This document shows, piece by piece, positions 22,117 to 34,781 of a DNA stretch of 64,000 bases. Location of the stretch: positions 37,220,611 through 37,284,610 of the forward strand of contig CM056582.1 in the NCBI GenBank assembly GCA_029721435.1, written 5' to 3'. The stretch's first letter is position 1, and each line of letters opens with the position of its first letter. The stretch is from Gymnothorax reevesii (taxonomy: Eukaryota; Chordata; Actinopteri; Anguilliformes; Muraenidae). The notes under the pieces were generated by a model. That model was not told the DNA's origin and ran no database searches. It worked only from the letters and a program-made list of their open reading frames with translations. The position numbers and the translations under genes were made by a program.

Positions 22117-23964
22117 AGATCAGGGCCATGTTGGAATAGTGTTTTTTGTCACGGAAAGTGGCTAACTTCTAGAAAATGAGCTGGAAGTGTATACACGGCA
22201 GCCATGAGAAGTGTATTCCAGTTTTGTAAATGTAAAGAAAAGGTGCTTCAATGCTTCCTAACGTATCACCTTTGACATAGGGTACACGAAACCATTCTTC
22301 ATAAAAACAAAGGTGATAACGCCATCCAGCCATTCAGTGTGGCTGAACCATTTAAAGTGACGACCATCCATACGGGCAATCACAAAAAACAAAGGAACGT
22401 GATGGGCAAGAATGGCATGATCAAGTTGGCCAGTAAATGCATTGGATTGTCGTAGCAGCACGGTTGTCTTCCTTAGCCGTTTTGAATTCCCCTTTACACC
22501 TCTCCTTTACCTCATGACATTATCCAATTGTGGTTGAAGAAACGTTTATGGACATTAGAGCATATGACGTCATTTTTTGTCTATTCAAATTCTGCAGCAA
22601 AGTTATATAACTTATCCTTTATATGCCATATGATTAGGTCACACGGTCAGGTTGAATTATACTAGTCCTTTAATTGAAGCCTCATGTTTTTTCAGGTTAA
22701 TTTTTAAGAAACAGCTGTCTACTTTTAAAATGCACACGCGTTAAAGTATTGTTAAGGGTCTCTTTAATCTTCTGAACCAAGGACTGACACCTTATCCATT
22801 CGATCACACAGTCAGTTTCCATGATGTCAGCTCCATAGAATTAAAAACAGTAAAATGGACGATGTCATGGAGTTGTGGGGATCTGAAGGGAGCTTAAAAT
22901 GGCCACCCTTATTGATAAGAAAGTATTCCTATTGTGACACCTGAAAGGGAAGATCATAGAATTCCACAAAGGTTGGCCAGTATATACAAGCAGCATAGGT
23001 AGTTTCACTCAAGTCTGCCCACTCTTTGATGCAATTGTCAGTGCCCTTTTACTACAGTGTTTGAATTCTATGGATAGCTTAAGGGAGTGTCAGCAGACTT
23101 TTATAATACTATCTTGTATTCACTATTGACACAATAGGGACTTTAAGCAAGGGCGGATTTTGCGACGGCTACGGCACCCGGATATAGATCTGCACTCCGC
23201 TGATCGAGACTGAAGCCGTTGTGCCGGCGTTCTTTGCCGTAGCAGGCTGATCTACCATGGGGAAAGAACCAATCTCACGTGGCCACTACAACGCTTGGTT
23301 CAGGAGATAGAAAATGTTTTCTATAATTGATTGTGACACACTAAACATTATGTGTTTCAGTGGACTTTTCACACAGACACAGGATACTGTGTAAATTTCG
23401 CTGAGTGAAACCATAGTGAACAATTTTCTGCTGCAGGCTATATTCTCCCCTCATCCCAGCATGGCATACGGTACTTCATTTCTCTACCCTATAAACATCT
23501 ATATTTACTCACATGTACATTAGTCTTTCTTCTACTGCTGTGCATGAAAAGTACACGTATGATGTATATAAATGCACACCCCCATGCACTTTACCATTCA
23601 TTTACACTCTGATTAGATGTGTGCTTTAATTGTCAAACTTTACGTCTTTTTAAAATTGAATTGTTCAAAGTAAAGTTTATTAAAAAGATGCACATTTCTT
23701 TTGGTTATGCTCTGTTCCTGTACTTGGCATAATGACAATAAATTTGAATATTGTAATCAAATATGAACTGTTTCCCATTTCCCCTAAATCTATGACATCA
23801 ACTCCTTTTGCCAGTGGGAGCAGGCCAAATGAGCACTCACACTGAATTAACTACTTTGCTGACAAACCCTGATTAAAATCCACTTTTGTTTAAAGTCTCT
23901 GCTGGATTTGACAGTGACAGCACCAGCACTTGAGACACTTTTTTCCAGGTGCCATAGGCATTGC

Positions 23965-23968
23965 AAAA
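23965..23968 (-). terminator. Pol III TTTT terminator of the tRNA (unit 8 example)
   Basis: On the minus strand the first run of four T after the tRNA is here, in the context GATTTTGC, leaving a 38-nt 3' trailer (23969-24006). The same run is at 1849-1852 in unit 1 and at the matching offset in the other units examined. Four Ts are the minimal strong signal for animal Pol III. Confidence 0.6.
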
Positions 23969-24006
23969 TCTGCCATTGTTGCTGGTCCAGATGAAATGCA
24001 CAATTC

Positions 24007-24079
24007 CAACCACGAAGGGACTCGAACCCTCAGTCTTCTGATCCGAAGTCAGACGCCTTATCCATTAGGCCACGTGGTC
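24007..24079 (-). tRNA. Intact tRNA-Arg(UCG) (unit 8)
   Basis: Minus-strand 73-mer with a complete cloverleaf. The acceptor GACCACG pairs with CGUGGUU (G1:U72 wobble), the D stem GCCU pairs with AGGC, the anticodon stem UCUGA pairs with UCAGA around loop CUUCGGA, and the T stem GAGGG pairs with CCCUU. The discriminator is G73. The A box is TGGCCTAATGG and the B box GGTTCGAGTCC. There is no intron and CCA is not encoded. The body is the animal tRNA-Arg(UCG) type. It decodes CGA, and by wobble CGG. The downstream TTTT lies at 23965-23968 on the complement. Identical to units 11, 14, 18 and 19. Confidence 0.95.
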
Positions 24080-26225
24080 ATTGCATGACAAGGCTGACTC
24101 CGAACAGTGAGCTTTGAGAACTGACAGCGGTTGATCAGTGCCATGTCAAATAACCGCTGTCATGTTGAGTTAAACAGCCCTGTCATTGAAAAACTCTCAT
24201 GCTCAATCACTCTCCAGATCCAAACTCAGGTGTTTCGACCGTATGGTCAGGCTGAGCAATGTTAGCCCCTTGACTGAAGTTTGGTGAGTTTTTTTCTCAG
24301 ATTTCAGCGTTAGTAACACCAGCAAGATGATATGAAAAAACACCACCATCACACAACTATGCAAAGACTCAAGTCCTCAATCTTTTGATCCGGAGTCAGA
24401 AAGCTCCTCCATTAGGTGTCCTTTCATATTAGGTGACATCATTGGGGTTGACTTATGTTATTCCCTTAAACAAAGCCTTGTGAGTGTTAGTTTCAAGTTT
24501 CTGTTGCAGAAACTGTGACCAAGTCGTGTTAACAAGTACCAGCTTAAAAGAAAGTTTTTGTCCGAGAAACAGCTGGCAAGTGACATTAAAAAGCACCGGC
24601 ACTTAACAACCATGAATGGTCTCCAACTGTCAGTCTTAATACTTGAGTCAACTAAATTATCCAATATTTGCCTGATGTATTAGTTCACATGGTCAGGTTG
24701 AGTTTTGCTTGTCCCTTGACAGTGGTTTTGTGAGTTTTGTCAAGGTTCTTTCTAAAACCGCAGCCAGATAACATGAAAAACCACGACCAGAAGACACTTA
24801 TGAAGGGACTCAGATCCTCAATGTTCTGGCTCAAAGTCAGAAACCTCACCTATTAGTTTGCTTTCATACATTACTACTACTATGTTACATTCAAAAGCTC
24901 TGTTATTGAACAAGGTATGCTCAATTACCTTATCCAAACTCAGGTGCCCTGTGTATCGGACCGTAAAAAACAGCTTGCAAGTGATATAAACACAAGTGTC
25001 AAACAAGCAAGAAGGGACTAAAGTCCTTCGTCTTCAGATCCGTAGTCAGGAATTTCTCCATTAGGGGCCCTTCATATTAGGTAACATCATATGACTGAAT
25101 TGCTTTATTGTCATGAAGAAAAGGTTCCAAGTTCTTTAACTGGTTTCTTTTGACGAAACAGCTACCAGTTCATATTAACAAGCACCAACTTTAAAGAAAG
25201 TTTTTATGTAGGAAATACCGCAAGATACATTAACAAGCACCCCCATGAAACACCCTTGAAGGTTCTCCAACAATCAATCCGAAGATCAGGGCCATGTTGG
25301 AATAGTGTTTTTTGTCACGGAAAGTGGCTAACTTCTAGAAAATGAGCTGGAAGTGTATACACGGCAGCCATGAGAAGTGTATTCCAGTTTTGTAAATGTA
25401 AAGAAAAGGTGCTTCAATGCTTCCTAACGTATCACCTTTGACATAGGGTACTGAAACCATTCTTCATAAAAACAAAGGTGATAACGCCATCCAGCCATTC
25501 AGTGTGGCTGAACCATTTAAAGTGACGACCATCCATACGGGCAATCACAAAAAACAAAGGAACGTGATGGGCAAGAATGGCATGATCAAGTTGGCCAGTA
25601 AATGCATTGGATTGTCGTAGCAGCACGGTTGTCTTCCTTAGCCGTTTTGAATTCCCCTTTACACCTCTCCTTTACCTCATGACATTATCCAATTGTGGTT
25701 GAAGAAACGTTTATGGACATTAGAGCATATGACGTCATTTTTTGTCTATTCAAATTCTGCAGCAAAGTTATATAACTTATCCTTTATATGCCATATGATT
25801 AGGTCACACGGTCAGGTTGAATTATACTAGTCCTTTAATTGAAGCCTCATGTTTTTTCAGGTTAATTTTTAAGAAACAGCTGTCTACTTTTAAAATGCAC
25901 ACGCGTTAAAGTATTGTTAAGGGTCTCTTTAATCTTCTGAACCAAGGACTGACACCTTATCCATTCGATCACACAGTCAGTTTCCATGATGTCAGCTCCA
26001 TAGAATTAAAAACAGTAAAATGGACGATGTCATGGAGTTGTGGGGATCTGAAGGGAGCTTAAAATGGCCACCCTTATTGATAAGAAAGTATTCCTATTGT
26101 GACACCTGAAAGGGAAGATCATAGAATTCCACAAAGGTTGGCCAGTATATACAAGCAGCATAGGTAGTTTCACTCAAGTCTGCCCACTCTTTGATGCAAT
26201 TGTCAGTGCCCTTTTACTACAGTGT

Positions 26226-26495
26226 TTGAATTCTATGGATAGCTTAAGGGAGTGTCAGCAGACTTTTATAATACTATCTTGTATTCACCATTGTCACAAT
26301 AGGGACTTTAAGCAAGGGCGGATTTTGCGACGGCTACGGCACCCGGATATAGATCTGCACTCCGCTGATCGAGACTTGAGCCGTTGTGCCGGCGTTCTTT
26401 GCCGTAGCAGGCTGATCTACCATGGGGAAAGAACCAATCTCACGTGGCCACTACAACGCTTGGTTCAGGAGATTGAAAATGTTTTCTATAATTGA
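26226..26495 (+). other. Open 86-89 codon frame across the GC-rich core (unit 9)
   Basis: Same translation as the unit 5 copy, exactly 12666 bp (four units) further on, with the same changes removing both stops. The ATG start would be at 26235. The surrounding promoter-distal DNA is the same as in closed copies, so nothing suggests that this copy is expressed differently. Confidence 0.25.
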
Positions 26496-27171
26496 TTGTG
26501 ACACACTAAACATTATGTGTTTCAGTGGACTTTTCACACAGACACAGGATACTGTGTAAATTTCGCTGAGTAAAACCATAGTGAACAATTTTCTGCTGCA
26601 GGCTATATTCTCCCCTCATCCCAGCATGGCATACGGTACTTCATTTCTCTACCCTATAAACATCTATATTTACTCACATGTACATTAGTCTTTCTTCTAC
26701 TGCTGTGCATGAAAAGTACACATATGATGTATATAAATGCACACTCCCATGCACTTTACCGTTCATTTACACTCTGATTAGATGTGTGCTTTAATTGTCA
26801 AACTTTACGTATTTTTAAAATTGAATTGTTCAAAGTAAAGTTTATTAAAAAGATGCACATTTCTTTTGGTTATGCTCTGTTCCTGTACTTGGCATAATGA
26901 CAATAAATTTGAATATTGTAATCAAATATTAACTGTTTCCCATTTCCCCTAAATCTATGACATCAACTCCTTTTGCTAGTGGGAGCAGAACAAATGAGCA
27001 CTCACACTGAATTAACTACTTTGCTGACAAACCCTGATTAAAATCCACTGTTGTTTAAAGTCTCTGCTGGATTTGACAGTGACAGCACCAGCACTTGAGA
27101 CACTTTTTTCCAGGTGCCATGGGCACTGCAAAATCTGCAATTGTTGCTGGTCCAGATGAAATGCACAATTC

Positions 27172-27244
27172 CAACCCCAAAGGGACTCGAACTCTCAGTC
27201 TTCTGATCCGAAGTCACACGCCTTATCCATTAGGCCACGTGGTC
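27172..27244 (-). pseudogene. Decayed tRNA-Arg(UCG) (unit 9)
   Basis: Same allele as unit 5: UCG anticodon retained, with mismatches in the anticodon stem (28:42), T stem (52:62) and acceptor stem (5:68). Confidence 0.82.
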
Positions 27245-28448
27245 ATTGCATGACAAGGCTGACTCCGAACAGTGAGCTGTGAGAACTGACAGCGGTTGAT
27301 CAGTGCCATGTCAAATAACCGCTGTCATGTTGAGTTAAACAGCCCTGTCATTGAAAAACTCTCATGCCCAATCACTCTCCAGATCCAAACTCAGGTGTTT
27401 CGACCGTATGGTCAGGCTGAGCAATGTTAGCCCCTTGACTGAAGTTTGGTGAGTTTTTTTCTCAGATTTCAGTGTTAGTAACACCAGCAAGATGATATGA
27501 AAAAACACCACCATCACACAACTATGCAAAGACTCAAGTCCTCAATCTTTTGATCCGGAGTCAGAAAGCTCCTCCATTAGGTGTCCTTTCATATTAGGTG
27601 ACATCATTGGGGTTGACTTATGTTATTCCCTTAAACAAAGCCTTGTGAGTGTTAGTTTCAAGTTTCTGTTGCAGAAACTGTGACCAAGTCGTGTTAACAA
27701 GTACCAGCTTAAAAGAAAGTTTTTGTCCGAGAAACAGCTGGCAAGTGACATTAAAAAGCACCAGCACTAAACAACCATGAATGGTCTCCAACTGTCAGTC
27801 TTAATACTTGAGTCAACTAAATTATCCAATATTTGCCTGATGTATTAGTTCACATGGTCAGGTTGAGTTTTGCTTGTCCCTTGACAGTGGTTTTGTGAGT
27901 TTTGTCAAGGTTTTTTCAAAAAACCGCAGCCAGATAACATGAAAAACCACGACCAGAAGACACTAATGAAGGGACTCAGATCCTCAATGTTCTGGCTCAA
28001 AGTCAGAAACCTCACCTATTAGTTTGCTTTCATACATTACTACTACTATGTTACATTCAAAAGCTCTGTTATTGAACAAGGTATGCTCAATTACCTTATC
28101 CAAAATCAGGTGCCCTGTGTATCGGACCGTAAAAAACAGCTTGCAAGTGATATAAACACAAGTGTCAAACAAGCAAGAAGGGACTAAAGTCCTTCGTCTT
28201 CAGATCCGTAGTCAGGAATTTCTCCATTAGGGGCCCTTCATATTAGGTAACATCATATGACTGAATTGCTTTATTGTCATGAAGAAAAGGTTCCAAGTTC
28301 TTTAACTGGTTTCTTTTGACGAAACAGCTACCAGTTCATATTAACAAGCACCAACTTTAAAGAAAGTTTTTATGTAGGAAATACCGCAAGATACATTAAC
28401 AAGCACCCCCATGAAACACCCTTGAAGGTTCTCCAACAATCAATCCGA

Positions 28449-31400
28449 AGATCAGGGCCATGTTGGAATAGTGTTTTTTGTCACGGAAAGTGGCTAACTT
28501 CTAGAAAATGAGCTGGAAGTGTATACACGGCAGCCATGAGAAGTGTATTCCAGTTTTGTAAATGTAAAGAAAAGGTGCTTCAATGCTTCCTAACGTATCA
28601 CCTTTGACATAGGGTACACGAAACCATTCTTCATAAAAACAAAGGTGATAACGCCATCCAGCCATTCAGTGTGGCTGAACCATTTAAAGTGACGACCATC
28701 CATACGGGCAATCACAAAAAACAAAGGAACGTGATGGGCAAGAATGGCATGATCAAGTTGGCCAGTAAATGCATTGGATTGTCGTAGCAGCACGGTTGTC
28801 TTCCTTAGCCGTTTTGAATTCCCCTTTACACCTCTCCTTTACCTCATGACATTATCCAATTGTGGTTGAAGAAACGTTTATGGACATTAGAGCATATGAC
28901 GTCATTTTTTGTCTATTCAAATTCTGCAGCAAAGTTATATAACTTATCCTTTATATGCCATATGATTAGGTCACACGGTCAGGTTGAATTATACTAGTCC
29001 TTTAATTGAAGCCTCATGTTTTTTCAGGTTAATTTTTAAGAAACAGCTGTCTACTTTTAAAATGCACACGCGTTAAAGTATTGTTAAGGGTCTCTTTAAT
29101 CTTCTGAACCAAGGACTGACACCTTATCCATTCGATCACACAGTCAGTTTCCATGATGTCAGCTCCATAGAATTAAAAACAGTAAAATGGACGATGTCAT
29201 GGAGTTGTGGGGATCTGAAGGGAGCTTAAAATGGCCACCCTTATTGATAAGAAAGTATTCCTATTGTGACACCTGAAAGGGAAGATCATAGAATTCCACA
29301 AAGGTTGGCCAGTATATACAAGCAGCATAGGTAGTTTCACTCAAGTCTGCCCACTCTTTGATGCAATTGTCAGTGCCCTTTTACTACAGTGTTTGAATTC
29401 TATGGATAGCTTAAGGGAGTGTCAGCAGACTTTTATAATACTCTCTTGTATTCACTATTGACACAATAGGGACTTTAAGCAAGGGCGGATTTTGCGACGG
29501 CTACGGCACCCGGATATAGATCTGCACTCCGCTGATCGAGACTGAAGCCGTTGTGCCGGCGTTCTTTGCCGTAGCAGGCTGATCTACCATGGGGAAAGAA
29601 CCAATCTCACGTGGCCACTACAACGCTTGGTTCAGGAGATTGAAAATGTTTTCTATAATTGATTGTGACACACTAAACATTATGTGTTTCAGTGGACTTT
29701 TCACACAGACACAGGATACTGTGTAAATTTCGCTGAGTAAAACCATAGTGAACAATTTTCTGCTGCAGGCTATATTCTCCCCTCATCCCAGCATGGCATA
29801 CGGTACTTCATTTCTCTACCCTATAAACATCTATATTTACTCACATGTACATTAGTCTTTCTTCTACTGCTGTGCATGAAAAGTACACATATGATGTATG
29901 TAAATGCACACTCCCATGCACTTTACCGTTCATTTACACTCTGATTAGATGTGTGCTTTAATTGTCAAACTTTACGTCTTTTTAAAATTGAATTGTTCAA
30001 AGTAAAGTTTATTAAAAAGATGCACATTTCTTTTGGTTATGCTCTGTTCCTGTACTTGGCATAATGACAATAAATTTGAATATTGTAATCAAATATTAAC
30101 TGGTTCCCATTTCCCCTAAATCTATGACATCTACTCCTTTTGCCAGTGGGAGCAGGACAAATGAGCACTCACACTGAATTAACTACTTTTCTGACAAACC
30201 CTGATTAAAATCCACTTTTGTTTAAAGTCTCTGCTGGATTTGACAGTGACAGCACCAGCACTTGAGACACTTTTTTCCAGGTACCATAGGCATTGCAAAA
30301 TCTGCCATTGTTGCTGGTCCAGATGAAATGCACAATTCCAACCACAAAGGGACTCGAACTCTCAGTCTTCTGATCCGAAGTCAGACGCCATATCCATTAG
30401 GCCACGTGGTCATTGCATGACAAGGCTGACTCCGAACAGTGAGCTGTGAGAACTGACAGCGGTTGATCAGTGCCATGTCAAATAACCGCTGTCATGTTGA
30501 GTTAAACAGCCCTGTCATTGAAAAACTCTCATGCCCAATCACTCTCCAGATCCAAACTCAGGTGTTTCGACCGTATGGTCAGGCTGAGCAATGTTAGCCC
30601 CTTGACTGAAGTTTGGTGAGTTTTTTTCTCAGATTTCAGCGTTAGTAACACCAGCAAGATGATATGAAAAAACACCACCATCACACAACTATGCAAAGAC
30701 TCAAGTCCTCAATCTTTTGATCCGGAGTCAGAAAGCTCCTCCATTAGGTGTCCTTTCATATTAGGTGACATCATTGGGGTTGACTTATGTTATTCCCTTA
30801 AACAAAGCCTTGTGAGTGTTAGTTTCAAGTTTCTGTTGCAGAAACTGTGACCAAGTCGTGTTAACAAGTACCAGCTTAAAAGAAAGTTTTTGTCCGAGAA
30901 ACAGCTGGCAAGTGACATTAAAAAGCACCAGCACTAAACAACCATGAATGGTCTCCAACTGTCAGTCTTAATACTTGAGTCAACTAAATTATCCAATATT
31001 TGCCTGATGTATTAGTTCACATGGTCAGGTTGAGTTTTGCTTGTCCCTTGACAGTGGTTTTGTGAGTTTTGTCAAGGTTTTTTCAAAAAACCGCAGCCAG
31101 ATAACATGAAAAACCACGACCAGAAGACACTAATGAAGGGACTCAGATCCTCAATGTTCTGGCTCAAAGTCAGAAACCTCACCTATTAGTTTGCTTTCAT
31201 ACATTACTACTACTATGTTACATTCAAAAGCTCTGTTATTGAACAAGGTATGCTCAATTACCTTATCCAAAATCAGGTGCCCTGTGTATCGGACCGTAAA
31301 AAACAGCTTGCAAGTGATATAAACACAAGTGTCAAACAAGCAAGAAGGGACTAAAGTCCTTCGTCTTCAGATCCGTAGTCAGGAATTTCTCCATTAGGGG

Positions 31401-31615
31401 CCCTTCATATTAGGTAACATCATATGACTGAATTGCTTTATTGTCATGAAGAAAAGGTTCCAAGTTCTTTAACTGGTTTCTTTTGACGAAACAGCTACCA
31501 GTTCATATTAACAAGCACCAACTTTAAAGAAAGTTTTTATGTAGGAAATACCGCAAGATACATTAACAAGCACCCCCATGAAACACCCTTGAAGGTTCTC
31601 CAACAATCAATCCGA
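28449..31615. repeat. Unit 10
   Basis: Full copy of 3167 bp, close to unit 7 (same decayed tRNA, 'ctctcttg', TATGTAAA). Confidence 0.97.
30339..30411 (-). pseudogene. Partly decayed tRNA-Arg(UCG) (unit 10)
   Basis: Same allele as units 2 and 7: D-stem 13:22 and T-stem 52:62 mismatches, UCG anticodon. Confidence 0.75.
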
Positions 31616-34600
31616 AGATCAGGGCCATGTTGGAATAGTGTTTTTTGTCACGGAAAGTGGCTAACTTCTAGAAAATGAGCTGGAAGTGTATACACGGCAG
31701 CCATGAGAAGTGTATTCCAGTTTTGTAAATGTAAAGAAAAGGTGCTTCAATGCTTCCTAACGTATCACCTTTGACATAGGGTACACGAAACCATTCTTCA
31801 TAAAAACAAAGGTGATAACGCCATCCAGCCATTCAGTGTGGCTGAACCATTTAAAGTGACGACCATCCATACGGGCAATCACAAAAAACAAAGGAACGTG
31901 ATGGGCAAGAATGGCATGATCAAGTTGGCCAGTAAATGCATTGGATTGTCGTAGCAGCACGGTTGTCTTCCTTAGCCGTTTTGAATTCCCCTTTACACCT
32001 CTCCTTTACCTCATGACATTATCCAATTGTGGTTGAAGAAACGTTTATGGACATTAGAGCATATGACGTCATTTTTTGTCTATTCAAATTCTGCAGCAAA
32101 GTTATATAACTTATCCTTTATATGCCATATGATTAGGTCACACGGTCAGGTTGAATTATACTAGTCCTTTAATTGAAGCCTCATGTTTTTTCAGGTTAAT
32201 TTTTAAGAAACAGCTGTCTACTTTTAAAATGCACACGCGTTAAAGTATTGTTAAGGGTCTCTTTAATCTTCTGAACCAAGGACTGACACCTTATCCATTC
32301 GATCACACAGTCAGTTTCCATGATGTCAGCTCCATAGAATTAAAAACAGTAAAATGGACGATGTCATGGAGTTGTGGGGATCTGAAGGGAGCTTAAAATG
32401 GCCACCCTTATTGATAAGAAAGTATTCCTATTGTGACACCTGAAAGGGAAGATCATAGAATTCCACAAAGGTTGGCCAGTATATACAAGCAGCATAGGTA
32501 GTTTCACTCAAGTCTGCCCACTCTTTGATGCAATTGTCAGTGCCCTTTTACTACAGTGTTTGAATTCTATGGATAGCTTAAGGGAGTGTCAGCAGACTTT
32601 TATAATACTATCTTGTATTCACTATTGACACAATAGGGACTTTAAGCAAGGGCGGATTTTGCGACGGCTACGGCACCCGGATATAGATCTGCACTCCGCT
32701 GATCGAGACTGAAGCCGTTGTGCCGGCGTTCTTTGCCGTAGCAGGCTGATCTACCATGGGGAAAGAACCAATCTCACGTGGCCACTACAACGCTTGGTTC
32801 AGGAGATAGAAAATGTTTTCTATAATTGATTGTGACACACTAAACATTATGTGTTTCAGTGGACTTTTCACACAGACACAGGATACTGTGTAAATTTCGC
32901 TGAGTGAAACCATAGTGAACAATTTTCTGCTGCAGGCTATATTCTCCCCTCATCCCAGCATGGCATACGGTACTTCATTTCTCTACCCTATAAACATCTA
33001 TATTTACTCACATGTACATTAGTCTTTCTTCTACTGCTGTGCATGAAAAGTACACGTATGATGTATATAAATGCACACCCCCATGCACTTTACCATTCAT
33101 TTACACTCTGATTAGATGTGTGCTTTAATTGTCAAACTTTACGTCTTTTTAAAATTGAATTGTTCAAAGTAAAGTTTATTAAAAAGATGCACATTTCTTT
33201 TGGTTATGCTCTGTTCCTGTACTTGGCATAATGACAATAAATTTGAATATTGTAATCAAATATGAACTGTTTCCCATTTCCCCTAAATCTATGACATCAA
33301 CTCCTTTTGCCAGTGGGAGCAGGCCAAATGAGCACTCACACTGAATTAACTACTTTGCTGACAAACCCTGATTAAAATCCACTTTTGTTTAAAGTCTCTG
33401 CTGGATTTGACAGTGACAGCACCAGCACTTGAGACACTTTTTTCCAGGTGCCATAGGCATTGCAAAATCTGCCATTGTTGCTGGTCCAGATGAAATGCAC
33501 AATTCCAACCACGAAGGGACTCGAACCCTCAGTCTTCTGATCCGAAGTCAGACGCCTTATCCATTAGGCCACGTGGTCATTGCATGACAAGGCTGACTCC
33601 GAACAGTGAGCTTTGAGAACTGACAGCGGTTGATCAGTGCCATGTCAAATAACCGCTGTCATGTTGAGTTAAACAGCCCTGTCATTGAAAAACTCTCATG
33701 CTCAATCACTCTCCAGATCCAAACTCAGGTGTTTCGACCGTATGGTCAGGCTGAGCAATGTTAGCCCCTTGACTGAAGTTTGGTGAGTTTTTTTCTCAGA
33801 TTTCAGCGTTAGTAACACCAGCAAGATGATATGAAAAAACACCACCATCACACAACTATGCAAAGACTCAAGTCCTCAATCTTTTGATCCGGAGTCAGAA
33901 AGCTCCTCCATTAGGTGTCCTTTCATATTAGGTGACATCATTGGGGTTGACTTATGTTATTCCCTTAAACAAAGCCTTGTGAGTGTTAGTTTCAAGTTTC
34001 TGTTGCAGAAACTGTGACCAAGTCGTGTTAACAAGTACCAGCTTAAAAGAAAGTTTTTGTCCGAGAAACAGCTGGCAAGTGACATTAAAAAGCACCGGCA
34101 CTTAACAACCATGAATGGTCTCCAACTGTCAGTCTTAATACTTGAGTCAACTAAATTATCCAATATTTGCCTGATGTATTAGTTCACATGGTCAGGTTGA
34201 GTTTTGCTTGTCCCTTGACAGTGGTTTTGTGAGTTTTGTCAAGGTTCTTTCTAAAACCGCAGCCAGATAACATGAAAAACCACGACCAGAAGACACTTAT
34301 GAAGGGACTCAGATCCTCAATGTTCTGGCTCAAAGTCAGAAACCTCACCTATTAGTTTGCTTTCATACATTACTACTACTATGTTACATTCAAAAGCTCT
34401 GTTATTGAACAAGGTATGCTCAATTACCTTATCCAAACTCAGGTGCCCTGTGTATCGGACCGTAAAAAACAGCTTGCAAGTGATATAAACACAAGTGTCA
34501 AACAAGCAAGAAGGGACTAAAGTCCTTCGTCTTCAGATCCGTAGTCAGGAATTTCTCCATTAGGGGCCCTTCATATTAGGTAACATCATATGACTGAATT

Positions 34601-34781
34601 GCTTTATTGTCATGAAGAAAAGGTTCCAAGTTCTTTAACTGGTTTCTTTTGACGAAACAGCTACCAGTTCATATTAACAAGCACCAACTTTAAAGAAAGT
34701 TTTTATGTAGGAAATACCGCAAGATACATTAACAAGCACCCCCATGAAACACCCTTGAAGGTTCTCCAACAATCAATCCGA
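31616..34781. repeat. Unit 11
   Basis: Full copy of 3166 bp with an intact tRNA. It is the near-twin of unit 8, including 'gagctttgagaac' (about 33608) beside the tRNA. Confidence 0.97.
33506..33578 (-). tRNA. Intact tRNA-Arg(UCG) (unit 11)
   Basis: Identical to the unit 8 gene: all stems paired, anticodon UCG, canonical A and B boxes. Confidence 0.95.

Larger units (their letters stand above)
22117..25282. repeat. Unit 8
   Basis: Full copy of 3166 bp with an intact tRNA. It shares 'ggagatagaaaatg', 'gagtgaaacc', 'gtacacgtatg', 'cacacccccatg' and 'aaatatgaactg' with unit 11. Unit 14 shares the first four. Confidence 0.97.
25283..28448. repeat. Unit 9 (open-core copy)
   Basis: Full copy of 3166 bp. 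It starts with the 'gtactgaaacc' variant like the units that follow 8-type copies. The GC-rich core and the tRNA match unit 5 exactly by eye, so a junction between two lineages lies within its first ~1 kb. Confidence 0.97.
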
